A stretch of DNA of 7,687 bases from Bradyrhizobium sp. (lineage in GTDB: Bacteria > Pseudomonadota > Alphaproteobacteria > Rhizobiales > Xanthobacteraceae): positions 1 through 7,687 of the forward strand of contig JAQGKJ010000640.1 of assembly GCA_028290165.1 (NCBI GenBank), read 5' to 3'. Both the position numbers and the translations under genes were made by a program. Shown in pieces: positions 1 to 6,203 of this stretch (positions are counted from its first letter, which is position 1; each line of letters starts with the position of its first letter). The notes beneath the pieces are model-generated. The model did not search any database. It saw nothing but the letters and a program-made list of their open reading frames with translations, and was not told the origin of the DNA.

Positions 1-392
1 ACAAGACAGAAGTCCAGCGTCCGCGTCTTTTGCATGTAGGGATGCGGAGCCCTGGGCGAATAGGTCTAGGCGGCGGGCGACCCGACGGCGGCAAAAAAAG
101 CTACGACTTCTCTCGCGCCGACCTTGCCGGCATATACCGCATCCGGGGGAAAGGTGATGACGCGGCAGACCGAACCCTGCGACGGCGGCTCGATCGTGTT
201 GTGAACCCGCATAGTGGGGGCACCAGCCCCGAGGGCAGTGATGTCCGCGGCCCAGATGTGGCTCGACGCATAGCCCGGCCGGGCCGGGTCGCGGCTGATG
301 TCCAGGACAGGTCCGACCGACAGAGCCTTCGATCGTCCATCGGCACCGTCGATCGTCACAATCCGCCTGATCGGTTTGTCGAGCATTGTCAT
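1..392 (-). pseudogene. Cupin-domain protein interrupted by an in-frame amber stop; C-terminal half runs off the left edge
   Basis: The gene starts at ATG 390-392, overlapping the previous cupin's TGA in an ATGA junction. It reads 108 codons to a TAG at 66-68. The N-terminal half resembles the upstream cupin: PIRRIVT against PIRRVVT, then a TIEPPSQGSVCRVITFPPD stretch matching FEPPHEGGHLRIVESLGRP. Just after the TAG the same frame continues as TYSPRAPHPYMQK, then TRTLDFCLV, up to base 1. That is the conserved entry into the cupin barrel (HP-M-KT/RT-D-), aligning with SSPYHKSATIDYGILL in the neighbour. The stop therefore falls inside a normally continuous protein. A single change such as TCG (Ser) to TAG would produce it. 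The 108-residue product would lack the metal-binding cupin barrel, so it is probably inactive. Alternatives are a base-call error or amber readthrough. The rest of the C-terminus lies outside the window. Confidence 0.8.
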
Positions 393-943
393 TGCCGGTT
401 GTCTTTCGCGCCCATCATGACAAAGGCCATCAGGCTGCCGCGGTCGGGATTGGTCCAGCCATGCCAGTTGCCGAGTTGCACGACGACATCTCCCTTCTGC
501 ATCGGATACGTGCCGTCGTCGAGCAGCAGGGTTCTCTGTCCGTCGAGCAGGATGCCGTAGTCGATGGTCGCCGATTTGTGGTAGGGCGAACTGTAGGCGT
601 TCTGGCCGCCACGATAGAATGTTCCATTTGGGGCGCGGATCGTTTGGTGCCGTTCCTTCCTTTGCGTATCGGTCGCAGGATCGTAATTGGCCGGGCGACC
701 CAGACTTTCGACGATGCGAAGATGTCCGCCCTCATGGGGCGGCTCGAAGCTGAAAGGCAGATTGCCGTCGTCACGGATGCCGGAAATCGGCGCGGGCACT
801 CTGTGATAGACCCATAGATCGGTCATGCGCGCGGATACGTGCGTGTTCACGTTCGGCGCCGCACTATCGAACAGGACACAGGAGCGGCCCTGATCGTCGG
901 TTCCGGTCACGACCCGGCGTATTGGTCTTGCTTGAAAGGACAC
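389..943 (-). CDS. Cupin-domain protein (small beta-barrel, probably metal-binding)
   Basis: This encodes a 184-residue protein. Residues 1-90 form an N-terminal extension that also occurs in the neighbouring cupin. Residues 115-178 form a cupin barrel: TIDYGILLDGQRTLLLDDG covers the first strands (H122 and D128 in the ligand region), and GDVVVQLGNWHGWTN (151-165) is the second cupin motif with H161 as likely metal ligand. The classic HxH of motif 1 is not complete. I chose the GTG at 941-943 because GGAGG at 949-953 lies 5 nt upstream. A GTG two codons earlier (947-949) would abut the ribosome-binding site. The gene follows the SMP-30 gene after 33 nt and overlaps the next cupin by 4 nt, so the two cupins are translationally coupled. 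Proteins of this type often sit in catabolic operons, but their reactions are mostly undefined. The family call is solid; the substrate is unknown. Confidence 0.88.
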   Translation of the reverse strand: MSFQARPIRRVVTGTDDQGRSCVLFDSAAPNVNTHVSARMTDLWVYHRVPAPISGIRDDGNLPFSFEPPHEGGHLRIVESLGRPANYDPATDTQRKERHQTIRAPNGTFYRGGQNAYSSPYHKSATIDYGILLDGQRTLLLDDGTYPMQKGDVVVQLGNWHGWTNPDRGSLMAFVMMGAKDNRQ

Positions 944-976
944 ATTCACCTCCGGATCAATGTGAACCCCAAATCA

Positions 977-1903
977 TCAACTCGGGCCGGCGCGTGAAAG
1001 GGTGCGCGTGAGCCCGATACGGCCGGTCTGCCTGGCGCGCCAGAGATTGCCGGTTCCGCTGGTGACGTAGAGTTCGTCCAGGCCTTCCCCGCCGAAGGCG
1101 CACCGCTCTGGGCAGTCGTCCGGGAATTCCTGCGTTTCCAGGATCCGGCCCGTTGGCGACACAATATAGACCAACGACCCGGGCCCGGTTTGGTTGGATC
1201 CGGCGCAGACGATGAGATTGCCAGCTGCATCGAGACAGAGGCCTTCCGCACCGCGCTGCGGCCCGCGGTGGTCGTGGCCGAAACTATGCAGCACCAACGG
1301 GCTGCCAAGACGGCCGGTTTCATCGACGGGATAGGCGCGCAATTGGCGCGGTGCGTCACTCGCAGCATCGCCTTCGCCGACATAAAGCGTCCGCTCATCG
1401 GCAGAAAGCGCGAGGCAGCGCGGCGCCGCCGTGTCGAAGGTCAGGCGTTCGACGATCCAGTCATGGGTCACGCGATGCCGATCGAGCCGCAGGACCGAGG
1501 CATGCGGCAGGTTCGGAAATATCTGTGGCCCGTGCGATGCGAGGTGATGATAGGGATCGGTAAACCAGATACGGCCCACACGGTCGACCGTCAGATCGCT
1601 TGGAAAATTGATGCGTTGGCCGTCGAGCGTGGCCCCGAGCGCGACCGCGGAGCCGTCGGATTTTATCTCGATGACCCGGCGGCTGCCTTCCTGGCAGCCA
1701 TAAAGATACCCATCGGGCGTCAGCGCCAGACCGTTTGTCCGATTGGTGAAGCGACGGATCGCGTCGATGCTGCCGCTACGCGGATCGTAACGCAGGAGAC
1801 GGCTTTCGAGGACTGCTGTGAAGAGGATGCTCTTGCCGTCCCAGACGATGCCGCCGGTCGGGCCTTCGAAGGGGCCCGCGACGTGTTCGAATTTCCACGC
1901 CAT
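977..1903 (-). CDS. SMP-30/gluconolactonase/LRE-family protein with an altered metal site (second paralogue)
   Basis: This is a 308-residue six-bladed beta-propeller protein of the SMP-30/gluconolactonase family, predicted cytoplasmic since no signal peptide is seen. Typical blade sequences are TNGLALTPDGYLYGCQEG (57-74), LTVDRVGRIWFTD (104-116) and LALSADERTLYVGEGD (164-179). The first metal-ligand glutamate is present in FEGPTGG (E13). The other usual ligands look changed: PND is PSD (S102), the SNG of the third ligand is PRC (161-163), and the aspartate of ADG is a glutamate in GAEGL (E220). The enzyme may bind metal differently or act on an unusual substrate. The ATG at 1901-1903 is preferred: it has TAGGAG about 7 nt upstream and shares one base with the upstream TGA (TGATG coupling). 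An 18-residue extension upstream is open but lies inside the previous gene. Confidence 0.87.
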   Translation of the reverse strand: MAWKFEHVAGPFEGPTGGIVWDGKSILFTAVLESRLLRYDPRSGSIDAIRRFTNRTNGLALTPDGYLYGCQEGSRRVIEIKSDGSAVALGATLDGQRINFPSDLTVDRVGRIWFTDPYHHLASHGPQIFPNLPHASVLRLDRHRVTHDWIVERLTFDTAAPRCLALSADERTLYVGEGDAASDAPRQLRAYPVDETGRLGSPLVLHSFGHDHRGPQRGAEGLCLDAAGNLIVCAGSNQTGPGSLVYIVSPTGRILETQEFPDDCPERCAFGGEGLDELYVTSGTGNLWRARQTGRIGLTRTLSRAGPS

Positions 1904-2799
1904 CAGACGGCTCCTACCGGAATGCCCGGAATCTTCAGCCGGGTGCGGAACACGCAATTACGCGTGGTGATGTAGAGTGTGCGCCAATCATCGTCGCCCC
2001 AGGCCATGTTGGTACATACGCCCGGCACGTGCAGCCGTCCGAGCAAGGTGCCGTCGGGCGCGACAACATGAACGCCGACGGGGCCGGTACAATAGACATT
2101 TCCCTGTGTGTCGACCTTCATGCCATCGGCGTGGCCCGGCTCGTGACCTTGCAGCGTATAGAACAGGTGGCCCGCACCGAACGAGCCGTCCGCCTTCATG
2201 TCGAACACGCGAATATGCGCCCGCGGCGTGTCGTTGACATACATGCGCTTCTCGTCCGGCGAGAAAGCCAGGCCATTCGAGCCGGCAAAATCGGTGACCA
2301 TCGGCGTCAGCGTGCCGTCCGCGGTGAGGCGAAACACGCCCTGCCAGTCGAGGTAGCGCTGTATGTCGTCGCCCTCCATACCCGGGATGAGCAAGCCGTT
2401 CTGCATCTCGGTCCAGTAGATCGTGCCATCCGACTTCACGACGATGTCGTTCGGCGAACTGATCTTCTTGCCCTCGTAATGCGAGGCGAGGGAAATCAGC
2501 GAGCCGTCGCTCTCGAGCCGCCAGACATTGCGCGAAGACCAGCCGGCAATAACCAGCCGGCCCTGATGATCGAGCGTCATCCCGTTGAGATGGCCGGACG
2601 GCGCCAGCACCGTTTCGGTGCCGATGCCCGGAATCCATTTCAAGACCTTGTCGCCGATGATGTCGACGAAATAGAGCCAGTTCTTCCTGCGGTCCCAGAC
2701 CGGCCCCTCACCGAAGATCAACCCGCGGACGATCTCGATCAGCGGAGGATCGGGATCGGCAACATCATGCATGGCGGGCGCGAGAAATTCGACATGCAT
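1903..2799 (-). CDS. SMP-30/gluconolactonase/LRE-family lactonase with intact metal site (first paralogue)
   Basis: This encodes a 298-residue beta-propeller protein of the SMP-30 family, whose characterised members hydrolyse sugar or other lactones using one divalent metal. All four expected site residues are visible: E31 in FGEGPVW, N117 in SSPNDIVV, N175 in GSNGLAFSPDE and D225 in HADGMKVD. The IYWTE and NVYCTG strands are also typical. No signal peptide is seen, so it is likely cytoplasmic. The ATG at 2797-2799 lies 2 nt after the stop of the ThDP-enzyme gene, with GGGAG about 10 nt upstream. The open frame extends further upstream to 3000, but that part is arginine-rich antisense-like sequence inside the ThDP gene. 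The gene overlaps its paralogue by 1 nt. The likely role is opening a lactone intermediate in the operon's pathway; the substrate is not determinable. Confidence 0.9.
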   Translation of the reverse strand: MHVEFLAPAMHDVADPDPPLIEIVRGLIFGEGPVWDRRKNWLYFVDIIGDKVLKWIPGIGTETVLAPSGHLNGMTLDHQGRLVIAGWSSRNVWRLESDGSLISLASHYEGKKISSPNDIVVKSDGTIYWTEMQNGLLIPGMEGDDIQRYLDWQGVFRLTADGTLTPMVTDFAGSNGLAFSPDEKRMYVNDTPRAHIRVFDMKADGSFGAGHLFYTLQGHEPGHADGMKVDTQGNVYCTGPVGVHVVAPDGTLLGRLHVPGVCTNMAWGDDDWRTLYITTRNCVFRTRLKIPGIPVGAV

Positions 2800-2801
2800 G
2801 T

Positions 2802-4493
2802 TCAATAGGCTCCCTTGGGCCTGCCCCAGGCGGGGCGGGCGAGCGCGTTCACGTCGGTCGTCGCATCGATGACGACGGGCCGATCCAGGGTAAGTGCATG
2901 GCGCAACGCGCCGTCGAGGTCTGCAGGGCTTTCCACGCGAATGCCGACGCAATCGAAGGATTCGGCGATCCTGGCAAAATCGAGCGGGCGGAAGCGCCAC
3001 ATCTCGCCGGCGCGCCCGCGCTGGGTACCGCCGTAGGCCTTGTCGAAGAGGGGAATTTCCTGATTGAGCGCGGCGTTATTGTTGACGACGACGACGAGGT
3101 TAAGACCAAATCGCGCCGCGGTCTCGAGTTCGGCAATATGATAGTAGAAGGCGCCATCGCCGCAGAAGCAAACGACCGGCGTATCCGGCAAGGCGCATTT
3201 GGCGCCGATAGCAGCCGGGAAGCTCCAGCCGAGCGAGCCGGCGCAGCGCAGAAACCGTTGATTGGGCCGGTTGAGATCGATCATGGTCCCCGACCAGATG
3301 CCCGAATGTCCGGTATCGACGACGACGGTTCCGTTCTCGGGCAATGCGTCCGAGATCGCCTGGCACAACCGCTCGGGCCGCATCGGTACCGCAGACGATG
3401 TCAGCAGCGGCGTCTCGAGCGCTCGCCATTCCCCGACGAGAACGCCGATCCGCGTTATCCAGGCGTTGCGCTCCGCCGTGCTCCTCGATCTGGCCGCTTC
3501 CAGCAGCAACTGGAGACCAACCTTGGCATCACCAAGCAGGGAGACACTGTTGGGATAGTTGCGGCCAAGCTCTTCGCCATCGATATCGAGCTGGATGACG
3601 GCCGTTCCGGGAGCGGGGATCGTCCAATTGGTCGTGACCTGGCTGCCGGTGCGGCTGCCGACAAAAAACACCAGATCGGCTTCGGCGACGGCGCGATTGG
3701 CACAAGCCCGCGAATAGGTTCCGCAGACGCCGACGGAAAGCGGATGTTTGTCGGCGATCGCCCCTTTGGCATTAAGCGATGTCACCACCGGAATATTGAG
3801 GTGTTCCGCTAAGGCGCGCAGTTCAGCCTCCGCCGCCGATATCGTCACCCCACCACCGGCCATGATGATCGGGCGGCTTGCCTTGGCGAGTAGATCGACG
3901 GCGCGTTGGATGTCGCCAGCGTCCGGGGCAGGCCGATAGGCGGGAACCCGGCTGTGAATCTCTTCCACGACCAGCGTGTACTCGCCTTCGGCCTCGAGGC
4001 CATCGCCCAGCGCGCCGGGCAATTGCAGGTGCGTCGGCCCTGGCGACCCCGATGTTGCAGCCCGAAAGGCCTGCCGGAGCAAATCCTGAAGCCGTTCCGG
4101 TGCCTCGACCCTGGCATTGAACTTGGTGACCGGATCGAATTGCGTGAAATCTTCGACTTCCTGATAAAAGTTGCGGTAATGCGTGCGCGGCGTCGGGCCG
4201 CCGGTCAGCGCAATGACCGGCGAGCGCGCCATATATGCATCGCGCAAACCGGCGGCGAGGTTCGACGCGCCAATATTCTGGGCCAGGCAGACGCCCGGCC
4301 TGCGGCTCGCTCGTGCAAAACCGTCGGCCATATAGGCTGCGGCTTTTTCGCCATGGGTCATAACCCGGCGAATGCCGAAATCCTCCATTTCCGCCATGGC
4401 TTGAAGGACAACCGCCGGAACGAAGAATACATGGCTCACGCGATGCGCGTGCAGGGTCTCGGCGAGATAGCGGGAGCCCGTCATTTTCGGCAA
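2802..4493 (-). CDS. Thiamine-diphosphate-dependent enzyme, acetolactate synthase-like large-subunit superfamily
   Basis: This is a full-length ThDP enzyme of 563 residues (560 if started at ATG 4482-4484). The order is: N-terminal pyrimidine-binding domain, residues 3-165, with the catalytic glutamate in HGEKAAAYMADGFAR (E49); central domain about 190-330; C-terminal pyrophosphate-binding domain about 365-545, with GSLGWSFPAAIGAK and the cofactor motif GDGAF(445-449)...VVVVNNN(467-473). Such enzymes decarboxylate or cleave 2-oxo acids, or join carbonyl fragments. I prefer the TTG at 4491-4493 because GGGAGG (4501-4506) lies 7 nt upstream, whereas it is 16 nt from the ATG at 4484. The frame is open to 4856, but that part lies antisense to the LysR gene and is not protein-like. 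This is the first gene of the operon, divergent from the CysB-type regulator and 2 nt ahead of the SMP-30 gene. No regulatory small subunit is nearby, so a biosynthetic acetolactate synthase is unlikely. The substrate is unknown. Confidence 0.92.
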   Translation of the reverse strand: MPKMTGSRYLAETLHAHRVSHVFFVPAVVLQAMAEMEDFGIRRVMTHGEKAAAYMADGFARASRRPGVCLAQNIGASNLAAGLRDAYMARSPVIALTGGPTPRTHYRNFYQEVEDFTQFDPVTKFNARVEAPERLQDLLRQAFRAATSGSPGPTHLQLPGALGDGLEAEGEYTLVVEEIHSRVPAYRPAPDAGDIQRAVDLLAKASRPIIMAGGGVTISAAEAELRALAEHLNIPVVTSLNAKGAIADKHPLSVGVCGTYSRACANRAVAEADLVFFVGSRTGSQVTTNWTIPAPGTAVIQLDIDGEELGRNYPNSVSLLGDAKVGLQLLLEAARSRSTAERNAWITRIGVLVGEWRALETPLLTSSAVPMRPERLCQAISDALPENGTVVVDTGHSGIWSGTMIDLNRPNQRFLRCAGSLGWSFPAAIGAKCALPDTPVVCFCGDGAFYYHIAELETAARFGLNLVVVVNNNAALNQEIPLFDKAYGGTQRGRAGEMWRFRPLDFARIAESFDCVGIRVESPADLDGALRHALTLDRPVVIDATTDVNALARPAWGRPKGAY

Positions 4494-4540
4494 CAGAAAA
4501 CCTCCCTGACAGGCCGGCATCTTGGGCGCGGCTCTTACGA

Positions 4541-4554
4541 GCGGTTGTAACCGC
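4541..4554. promoter_or_regulatory. Perfect dyad GCGGTTGTAACCGC, candidate regulator-binding site
   Basis: Six-base arms GCGGTT and AACCGC flank a 2-nt centre. It lies 48 bp upstream of the proposed start of the ThDP gene and 63 bp upstream of the LysR start. That position suits an operator or activation site for the divergent genes. A binding role is inferred from symmetry and location only. Confidence 0.4.
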
Positions 4555-4593
4555 AAGCGGCTGTGGTAAAAGCCGAAAAAAGGTAATAGGTGA

Positions 4594-4608
4594 ATTCCAA
4601 AACGGAAT
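4594..4608. promoter_or_regulatory. LysR-type box (T-N11-A) ATTCCAAAACGGAAT, candidate autoregulatory site
   Basis: Five-base arms ATTCC and GGAAT flank AAAAC. The inner T (4595) and A (4607) fit the T-N11-A consensus of LysR-type regulators. The site ends 9 bp before the LysR ATG, consistent with autorepression, and lies about 100 bp upstream of the ThDP gene start, consistent with a recognition site for activation. Confidence 0.45.
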
Positions 4609-4617
4609 AGTCTCGAA

Positions 4618-5550
4618 ATGAAGATCGAGCAGTTGCGCGTCTTGTGCGAGGTGGTCGACCAGGGTTTCTCGATGTCGAGGGCCGCCGATGCCCTGGACAT
4701 ATCGCAGCCGAACATCAGCAAGCAGATGCGACTTCTCGAGGAATATCTGGCTGTCGAGCTCTTGCTCCGGCGCGGCGGCCGCATCATCGGCATGACGGAG
4801 CCGGGCCAGGACGTCCTTAAAGTCGCGCGGCGCATCGTGCTGGACGCCGGCAGCATGAAGAGTATCGGAGAGGATTACAGGCGCGGCGACCGTGGGCGGC
4901 TGACAATCGCGACCACCCATTTCATCGCCCGCTATCTCTTGACCGACTGCATCGAGCTGTTTCATCAGCGGTTTCCGAAAGTGCAGATTACCCTGCATGA
5001 AACCACTCAACGGCACGCGCTCGACATGCTGCAATCGGCCGAGGCCGATGTTGGAATCTTGAGCGAGCCGCCACGCGGCGGTGTCGGCGTCGTGCAGCTC
5101 CTGAGCCAGCGCAAGATCGCCCTGAGCCTTGTTGCGCCGCCCGATCATCCTTTGCTGGCGCGGCGACCGGGCACGCTCGAGGTGATCGCTCGTTATCCGC
5201 TGGTGCAACTCGATCCGACGCTGTCCGGCGGCTGGAACGTCAAACGCGCTTTCGAGAGAGCAGGGCTCAGTCCGAATGTCGTGATGACGGCCGGCAATAT
5301 AGAAGTCGTCAAAGCCTACGTGGCGCGCGGCCTGGGGGTGGCCATCCTGCCGTCGCTCTGCGTCGACGCCGAGCACGATCCCGATCTCGATAAGCTCGAT
5401 GCCAGTCACATCATTGCGCCAATGCCGCATTTCATCGGGCTGCATCCGGAATCGTTCGTGCGCGGTTATGTCTACGACTTCATCGAGACATTCTCGCCGG
5501 AATGGACGAAGCGGCGGGTAAGCCGGCGGATGCGCCAGAGCCCGGATTAA
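4618..5550 (+). CDS. LysR-type transcriptional regulator, CysB/Cbl-like subgroup
   Basis: This encodes a 310-residue regulator of standard LysR length. The winged helix-turn-helix is at residues 1-62 (AADALDISQPNISKQMRLLEE at 22-42). A linker helix follows, then the effector-binding domain at about 93-295, opening with GRLTIATTHFIARYLL. That opening matches the CysB/Cbl signature GSL-IATTHTQARY, so the CysB subgroup is likely. In CysB, Thr100, Thr102 and Gln103 contact the ligand (recalled from the literature). Here Thr100 is kept but positions 102 and 103 are Phe and Ile, so the inducer is probably not the CysB ligand. The gene diverges from the ThDP operon across 124 bp containing a T-N11-A dyad and most likely controls that operon. 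The Rid-family gene follows on the same strand after 145 bp. No strong Shine-Dalgarno precedes the ATG; the start is set by the canonical N-terminus. Confidence 0.93.
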   Translation: MKIEQLRVLCEVVDQGFSMSRAADALDISQPNISKQMRLLEEYLAVELLLRRGGRIIGMTEPGQDVLKVARRIVLDAGSMKSIGEDYRRGDRGRLTIATTHFIARYLLTDCIELFHQRFPKVQITLHETTQRHALDMLQSAEADVGILSEPPRGGVGVVQLLSQRKIALSLVAPPDHPLLARRPGTLEVIARYPLVQLDPTLSGGWNVKRAFERAGLSPNVVMTAGNIEVVKAYVARGLGVAILPSLCVDAEHDPDLDKLDASHIIAPMPHFIGLHPESFVRGYVYDFIETFSPEWTKRRVSRRMRQSPD

Positions 5551-5564
5551 GTCACCTCAAGCAG

Positions 5565-5606
5565 GGCCATTGGCGCAGTGGAAAAATATCTGGCGTCCCA
5601 ATGGCC
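5565..5606. repeat. 9-bp inverted repeat GGCCATTGG / CCAATGGCC between the LysR and Rid genes
   Basis: The arms at 5565-5573 and 5598-5606 are exact complements with a 24-bp spacer containing GAAAAATATC. It lies 15 bp after the LysR stop and 89 bp before the Rid-family start. It could form a weak stem or be an operator for the downstream gene. It lacks a T-run after the second arm, so it does not look like an intrinsic terminator. The rest of the 145-bp gap (5551-5695) shows no convincing gene. Confidence 0.35.
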
Positions 5607-5695
5607 AAGAAATATTCTCCAGATCAGGCGGCCCCTCTATTGCGCGAGATACCCGCCGGTGCAATCAAATACGGACGGTGTAAGGAAAGACACTC

Positions 5696-6160
5696 ATGAC
5701 GAGAAAACCGGCATTCAAGACTTCGCCCTCCAATTCAGCGATCAAGGAGGTGCAGACGCTTCCGGAACATCGCGTGGACATGCCCTATGCTCCGGCAATT
5801 CGCGTCGAGAGCCCATGCGGATTGCTTTTCATATCAGGCGCCACGCCGTCGCCGCTTTATCATAAGCACCCTCACGTCATCGACGAGCACGACCATCCGA
5901 ACCGCATCGAGGATCAGACTCGTCGCGCGATGGAAACCATCAAGACGATCCTTGACCATGAAGGGCTGACCTGGACCGATGTGGTGAAGGTGACAAAATA
6001 TCTCACGGATATTCGCGACCAGGACGGCATGGTCGCCGTGCTGAAGGAATATTTTGGATCCTGGACTCCGGCGAGCACAACGGTCTGCGTCAATCAGCTG
6101 TCGACGCAGGGGGCGCGCGTCGAGCTCGACATGATTGCCGTATTCCCAAAAGAAAGTTGA
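5696..6160 (+). CDS. Rid/YjgF/UK114-family protein, probably not a classical RidA deaminase
   Basis: This encodes a 154-residue protein of the Rid family, slightly longer than the usual ~130 because of a ~25-residue N-terminal tail and a HKHPHVIDEHDHPN insert (57-70). Core motifs are recognisable: LLFISGATPS (43-52), IEDQTRRAMETIKTIL (71-86), DVVKVTKYLTDIRD (95-108) and RVELDMIAVF (141-150). RidA members hydrolyse reactive enamine/imine intermediates using a conserved arginine just before the LP-K segment (Arg105 in E. coli). Here the aligned position in CVNQLST appears to be Gln134, so imine deaminase activity of the RidA type is doubtful; Rid subfamilies lacking this arginine are known but little characterised. 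AAGGA lies 9-10 nt before the ATG and supports the start. It may share a transcript with the LysR gene or have its own promoter. Confidence 0.9.
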   Translation: MTRKPAFKTSPSNSAIKEVQTLPEHRVDMPYAPAIRVESPCGLLFISGATPSPLYHKHPHVIDEHDHPNRIEDQTRRAMETIKTILDHEGLTWTDVVKVTKYLTDIRDQDGMVAVLKEYFGSWTPASTTVCVNQLSTQGARVELDMIAVFPKES

Positions 6161-6203
6161 AGGAGTTTGTTGGCGGCCTTCAGGGGCGGCACTTTACGCA
6201 ACC

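Larger units (their letters stand above)
4494..4617. promoter_or_regulatory. Divergent promoter region between the ThDP operon and the CysB-type LysR gene
   Basis: These 124 bp separate two genes reading away from each other, the usual layout for a LysR-type regulator and its target operon. The region must hold promoters for both directions. It includes the ribosome-binding site for the minus-strand gene (GGGAGG, 4501-4506), two dyads (listed separately) and an A/T-rich stretch around 4567-4610. I could not assign convincing -35/-10 pairs. Confidence 0.6.

Noticed and set aside
2800..3000. Upstream extension of the first SMP-30 protein to an ATG at 3000
   Set aside because: The extra 67 residues overlap the ThDP gene in another frame and are arginine-rich. 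The family start fits the ATG at 2799.
2898..3812. Long plus-strand open frame opposite the ThDP gene
   Set aside because: Antisense shadow of a well-supported gene; the translation shows no domain and an Arg/Ala-rich composition.
4494..4856. Upstream extension of the ThDP-enzyme frame to an ATG at 4856 (684 residues)
   Set aside because: The added 121 residues run antisense through the LysR N-terminus, have arginine/serine-rich shadow composition and match no ThDP domain. A good ribosome-binding site precedes 4493.
3823..5445. A 540-codon open frame on the minus strand crossing the LysR gene, the promoter region and part of the ThDP gene
   Set aside because: It is out of frame with the ThDP gene where they overlap, antisense to the LysR gene and unlike any family; long empty frames are common in high-GC DNA.
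6161..6203. Possible terminator between the convergent Rid and LysR genes
   Set aside because: The 43-bp gap has GC-rich runs (GGCGGCC, GGGGCGGC) but no complementary arms or T-tract I could support.
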